DNA of 64,000 bases, from positions 186,001-250,000 of the forward strand of contig JADKEK010000002.1 of NCBI GenBank assembly GCA_016718035.1. The letters are read 5' to 3'. Source of the DNA: Bacteroidota bacterium. Lineage in GTDB: Bacteria; Bacteroidota; Bacteroidia; Chitinophagales; BACL12. A program made the position numbers and the translations under genes. Positions 62,036 to 64,000 of the stretch are shown in pieces. The notes under the pieces were generated by a model, which worked only from the letters and a program-made list of their open reading frames with translations, was not told the DNA's origin and made no database searches. How positions within the stretch are numbered: position 1 is the stretch's first letter; the number at the start of each line of letters is the position of its first letter.

Positions 62036-62675
62036 CCAGGTCCAGTTTATTTATAAGAAACAGAATATCATTATATAAATCGTGGAATTGGGATTCAATC
62101 AAAGGGTCGTAAGCGCCGCGGAGAAATCCATCCCCATCCACAAGATATACTAACTGTGGACAAAGCGTATCAGTTTCAATAGCGCCTGTTTTTTCGAAAA
62201 TATTTTTACTGAAGTCGTGAAATTTGAATGATGAACTGTCATCAGTTCTAACAAAGTGCCAAATTTCGCGTGCTGAGTACCTTTCAGCCATAGACACTAT
62301 CTGTGTTGTTTGGTCAAGCTCAGGGTTAAGCGTATGTGAGATTAGTCGCAATGCTTTTGTTTTCCCATAATAGTCTTCCTGAATCTCAAATAATTTCCGC
62401 TCGCGGGCATCATTGGAAGTGCCGCAGCTGTAGGTAGAAAAATCCATCACGCATACCTTATTGAGCATACGTTTTTTGGTAATGGTATCTCCTCTGTGTG
62501 AAACAGTAAAATAATCAGGAATTTGAGGTGGATTATCAATAATCATCCTGCTGCTGGCAGGGGCTTCTTCTCTGATTTTGAAACCTTCCTTAAGAAAAAT
62601 AACTGAAATAAGCGGGAGCACAACAATTATTGTGAGCATTACTATTGCCCATACCCGCCCCCGTTTGTTTGCCAT
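62019..62675 (-). CDS. Degenerate Sco-like paralogue
   Basis: A 218-residue anchored thioredoxin-fold protein that aligns without gaps to the Sco next to it around the copper site. Cys84 matches the first site cysteine. The second is Asn88 (SCGTSNDAR), and the distal histidine is replaced by Cys172 (DTLCPQLVYLVDGDG). The classic Cys2His site is thus lost, but two cysteines remain. It overlaps the intact sco by 17 bases. It may be a partner, a thiol reductase or a different metal site. Also a possible product of recent duplication, although divergence is high. Confidence 0.82.
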   Translation of the reverse strand: MANKRGRVWAIVMLTIIVVLPLISVIFLKEGFKIREEAPASSRMIIDNPPQIPDYFTVSHRGDTITKKRMLNKVCVMDFSTYSCGTSNDARERKLFEIQEDYYGKTKALRLISHTLNPELDQTTQIVSMAERYSAREIWHFVRTDDSSSFKFHDFSKNIFEKTGAIETDTLCPQLVYLVDGDGFLRGAYDPLIESQFHDLYNDILFLINKLDLDEQEK

Positions 62676-62677
62676 CG

Positions 62678-63013
62678 TTATTTAAGAATCTCCCACGATT
62701 CTTTTAGACTCAACCAGTAGCCACCTTCCCAAAGGAATGCTATAATACCCCAAACTAAAAACAGGAATGGTGCTAATATACTTACAGCCATTGCTTTAAG
62801 TTCATATTTCAAGTGCATAAATTCGCTCATGATATAATAAGCTTTAGCCGCACTCAAAATAATGAAGAGTAAATTTAGCCACCATCTTGGGCTTTCCGGC
62901 ATATATTTCCAGTGCATAAGCGCCGCTGCAATTTCAAAAGCAGTAACAATTGCAAGAACACCGCAAATTGTCCATACTTTTTTTATTTTTTCTGCATGAG
63001 TACCGTGTGACAT
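62678..63013 (-). CDS. Cytochrome c oxidase subunit IV family protein
   Basis: A 111-residue protein with three helices matching bacterial oxidase subunit IV (CtaF/CyoD-type, with ILSAAKAYYIMSEFMHLKYELKAMA). It helps oxidase stability and takes no part in electron transfer. It sits 18 bases after a subunit III gene and two bases before the Sco-like gene. Confidence 0.87.
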   Translation of the reverse strand: MSHGTHAEKIKKVWTICGVLAIVTAFEIAAALMHWKYMPESPRWWLNLLFIILSAAKAYYIMSEFMHLKYELKAMAVSILAPFLFLVWGIIAFLWEGGYWLSLKESWEILK

Positions 63014-63031
63014 ATCTTTCAGTTAAATTTT

Positions 63032-63709
63032 TTATAATAAATAGAATGCTAAGAATACGAATACCCAAACTAAATCTACAAAGTGCCAGTATAAACCTAA
63101 TTTTTCAATCATTTCATAATGACCGCGACGGTGAAATACGCCTCTGTAAGTTTGAATAAATGCCCAAGTATTTAAACATACCCCAACGCTCACGTGGAAA
63201 CCGTGGAAACCGGTAATGAGGAAGAACAAAGCACCAAAGGATGCAGCTCCAAAAGGGTTATGCGTTAAAGTTTGACCTTCATGAATTAAGTGGGACCATT
63301 CCAGGTACTGACTACCAACAAAGGTTAAACCTCCGAGTATGGTCAGAAACATCCAGAACAATACGCCTTTTCTGTTCATTTCATGTCCTTCCTGCACGGC
63401 ACGTACCATTGTTACCGAACTAAAAATCAGGGTAAAGGTCATGAACGTAACAAATGCCAAAGGAAGATGCGCATGAGTAAAAGGAATGGCGTTAAATACT
63501 TCGTTTGGATCCGGCCAACTCATCATGTTACCTTCTTCATGAGCAGGGTGGCTCATTCTGATGGCTCCATAAGAAATTAATAAGCCGGCAAAAGTAAAAG
63601 TATCGCTGATGAGGAAATACCACATCATCACCTTGCCATAGCTAACTCTAAACGGGGAATCTCCACCGTCCCAAAGTTCTTTTGCGTTCGTTTTAGCAAC
63701 TGCTTCCAA
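63032..63709 (-). CDS. Heme-copper oxidase subunit III
   Basis: A 225-residue membrane protein of the CtaE/CyoC family, with about five helices. Conserved parts are FLISDTFTFAGLLISYGAIR, FFLITGFHGFHVSVGV and the final YWHFVDLVWVFVFLAFYL. Subunit III stabilises the catalytic subunit and may feed protons. It is one of two adjacent subunit III genes here. Confidence 0.92.
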   Translation of the reverse strand: MEAVAKTNAKELWDGGDSPFRVSYGKVMMWYFLISDTFTFAGLLISYGAIRMSHPAHEEGNMMSWPDPNEVFNAIPFTHAHLPLAFVTFMTFTLIFSSVTMVRAVQEGHEMNRKGVLFWMFLTILGGLTFVGSQYLEWSHLIHEGQTLTHNPFGAASFGALFFLITGFHGFHVSVGVCLNTWAFIQTYRGVFHRRGHYEMIEKLGLYWHFVDLVWVFVFLAFYLL

Positions 63710-63721
63710 AATTCTAAAATT

Positions 63722-64000
63722 TTATCTGTTCAATAAAAAGAAAAAATAAAGATAAACCCATAAAAAATCGACAAAATGCCAATAAGTTGCCATTACTTCG
63801 ATATTAATAGTATTTGTCTTCATTAAATCCGATTCGGTTGTTTTTAATCTGGTAAAGGCACGAACAGCAAAAACCATAAGTGCAATTACACCGCCGACAA
63901 CGTGTATAAAATGCGCGCCGGAAATAACATAAATAAAAGAACCTGCAACATTATCGGTTAATCCGTGACCTTCATTAACCAATGTATTCCATCCTTGAAT
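63722..64000 (-). CDS. Heme-copper oxidase subunit III, second copy (5' end outside window)
   Basis: The C-terminal ~92 residues of another subunit III protein, open to the right edge. It shows SGAHFIHVVGGVIALMVFAVRAF and the ending MATYWHFVDFLWVYLYFFFLL, with the family's conserved His and Glu/Asp pattern. It lies 12 bases before the subunit III gene at 63709, so the two are co-transcribed. Confidence 0.9.
   Translation of the reverse strand: MQGWNTLVNEGHGLTDNVAGSFIYVISGAHFIHVVGGVIALMVFAVRAFTRLKTTESDLMKTNTINIEVMATYWHFVDFLWVYLYFFFLLNR

Noticed and set aside
1..64000. tRNA, rRNA, insertion sequences or prophage
   Set aside because: The gaps are short and none reads as a tRNA or rRNA; I saw no transposase, integrase or terminal inverted repeats.

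Overview
This 64 kb window is a chromosomal segment of a member of the Bacteroidota. The evidence is the PorP-GldK-GldL-GldM-GldN core of the type IX secretion system (T9SS), TAnnTTTG-type promoter motifs, few purine-rich ribosome binding sites, and many families largely confined to that phylum (DUF4271, DUF6029, Omp28-like, ZapA beside RNase Y). The DNA is AT-rich and mostly housekeeping. I see no rRNA, tRNA, CRISPR array, prophage or insertion sequence. Order-level placement (something near Chitinophagales or Saprospirales) would be a guess.

Layout. 1-739: 3' end of uvrC. 861-6778 (minus): T9SS operon porP, gldK, gldL, gldM, gldN, with a well-formed promoter and terminator. 6774-13598: a frameshifted YyaL-type thioredoxin-domain gene, hemD, a DUF4271 membrane protein, an Omp85-family protein and divergent hemW. 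13595-20202: S9 peptidase, TlpA-like thioredoxin, DUF6029 protein, Omp28-like lipoprotein and a phosphate-selective-type porin. 20620-30717: a complex I operon with nuoA-D and nuoH-N but no nuoE, nuoF or nuoG; an AT-rich repeat lies at the D/H junction and nuoL is split by a frameshift. 30729-36010: small hypothetical gene, pheT, coiled-coil gene, zapA, rny. 36011-38291: a gene-poor spacer and a three-gene cysteine-bearing envelope module. 38386-45334: fasciclin protein, then phoU-pstBACS (minus) facing DUF47-pit (plus) across a regulatory spacer. 45333-53831: inositol monophosphatase, lnt, a frameshifted Gfo/Idh oxidoreductase, a lipoprotein, a sugar transferase and a frameshifted P-type ATPase. 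53864-57329: SLC13-type permease, porin and an Rrf2 regulator with four clustered cysteines. 57349-60551: priA and an SDR. 60555-64000 (minus): the end of a cytochrome oxidase cluster with two subunit III genes, subunit IV, a degenerate Sco paralogue, an intact Sco, DUF420 and a small CxxC membrane protein.

How the parts fit. Complex I feeds electrons into a chain that ends in the heme-copper oxidase at the right edge; HemD and HemW relate to its heme supply and the Sco/DUF420 genes to its assembly. The pst and pit systems, two PhoU-like proteins and an outer-membrane porin 23 kb away appear to share a regulatory element, an 11-bp-periodic TTAACATTGGCTTAA box placed at the same distance from the -7 motif of pstS and of the porin. 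This is the most interesting unexplained signal I found. A second theme is TAnnTTTG motifs only 6-14 bases from start codons, which implies leaderless or nearly leaderless mRNAs. A third is frame breaks at short homopolymer runs in four genes, which may be sequence errors and should be checked before any biological reading.
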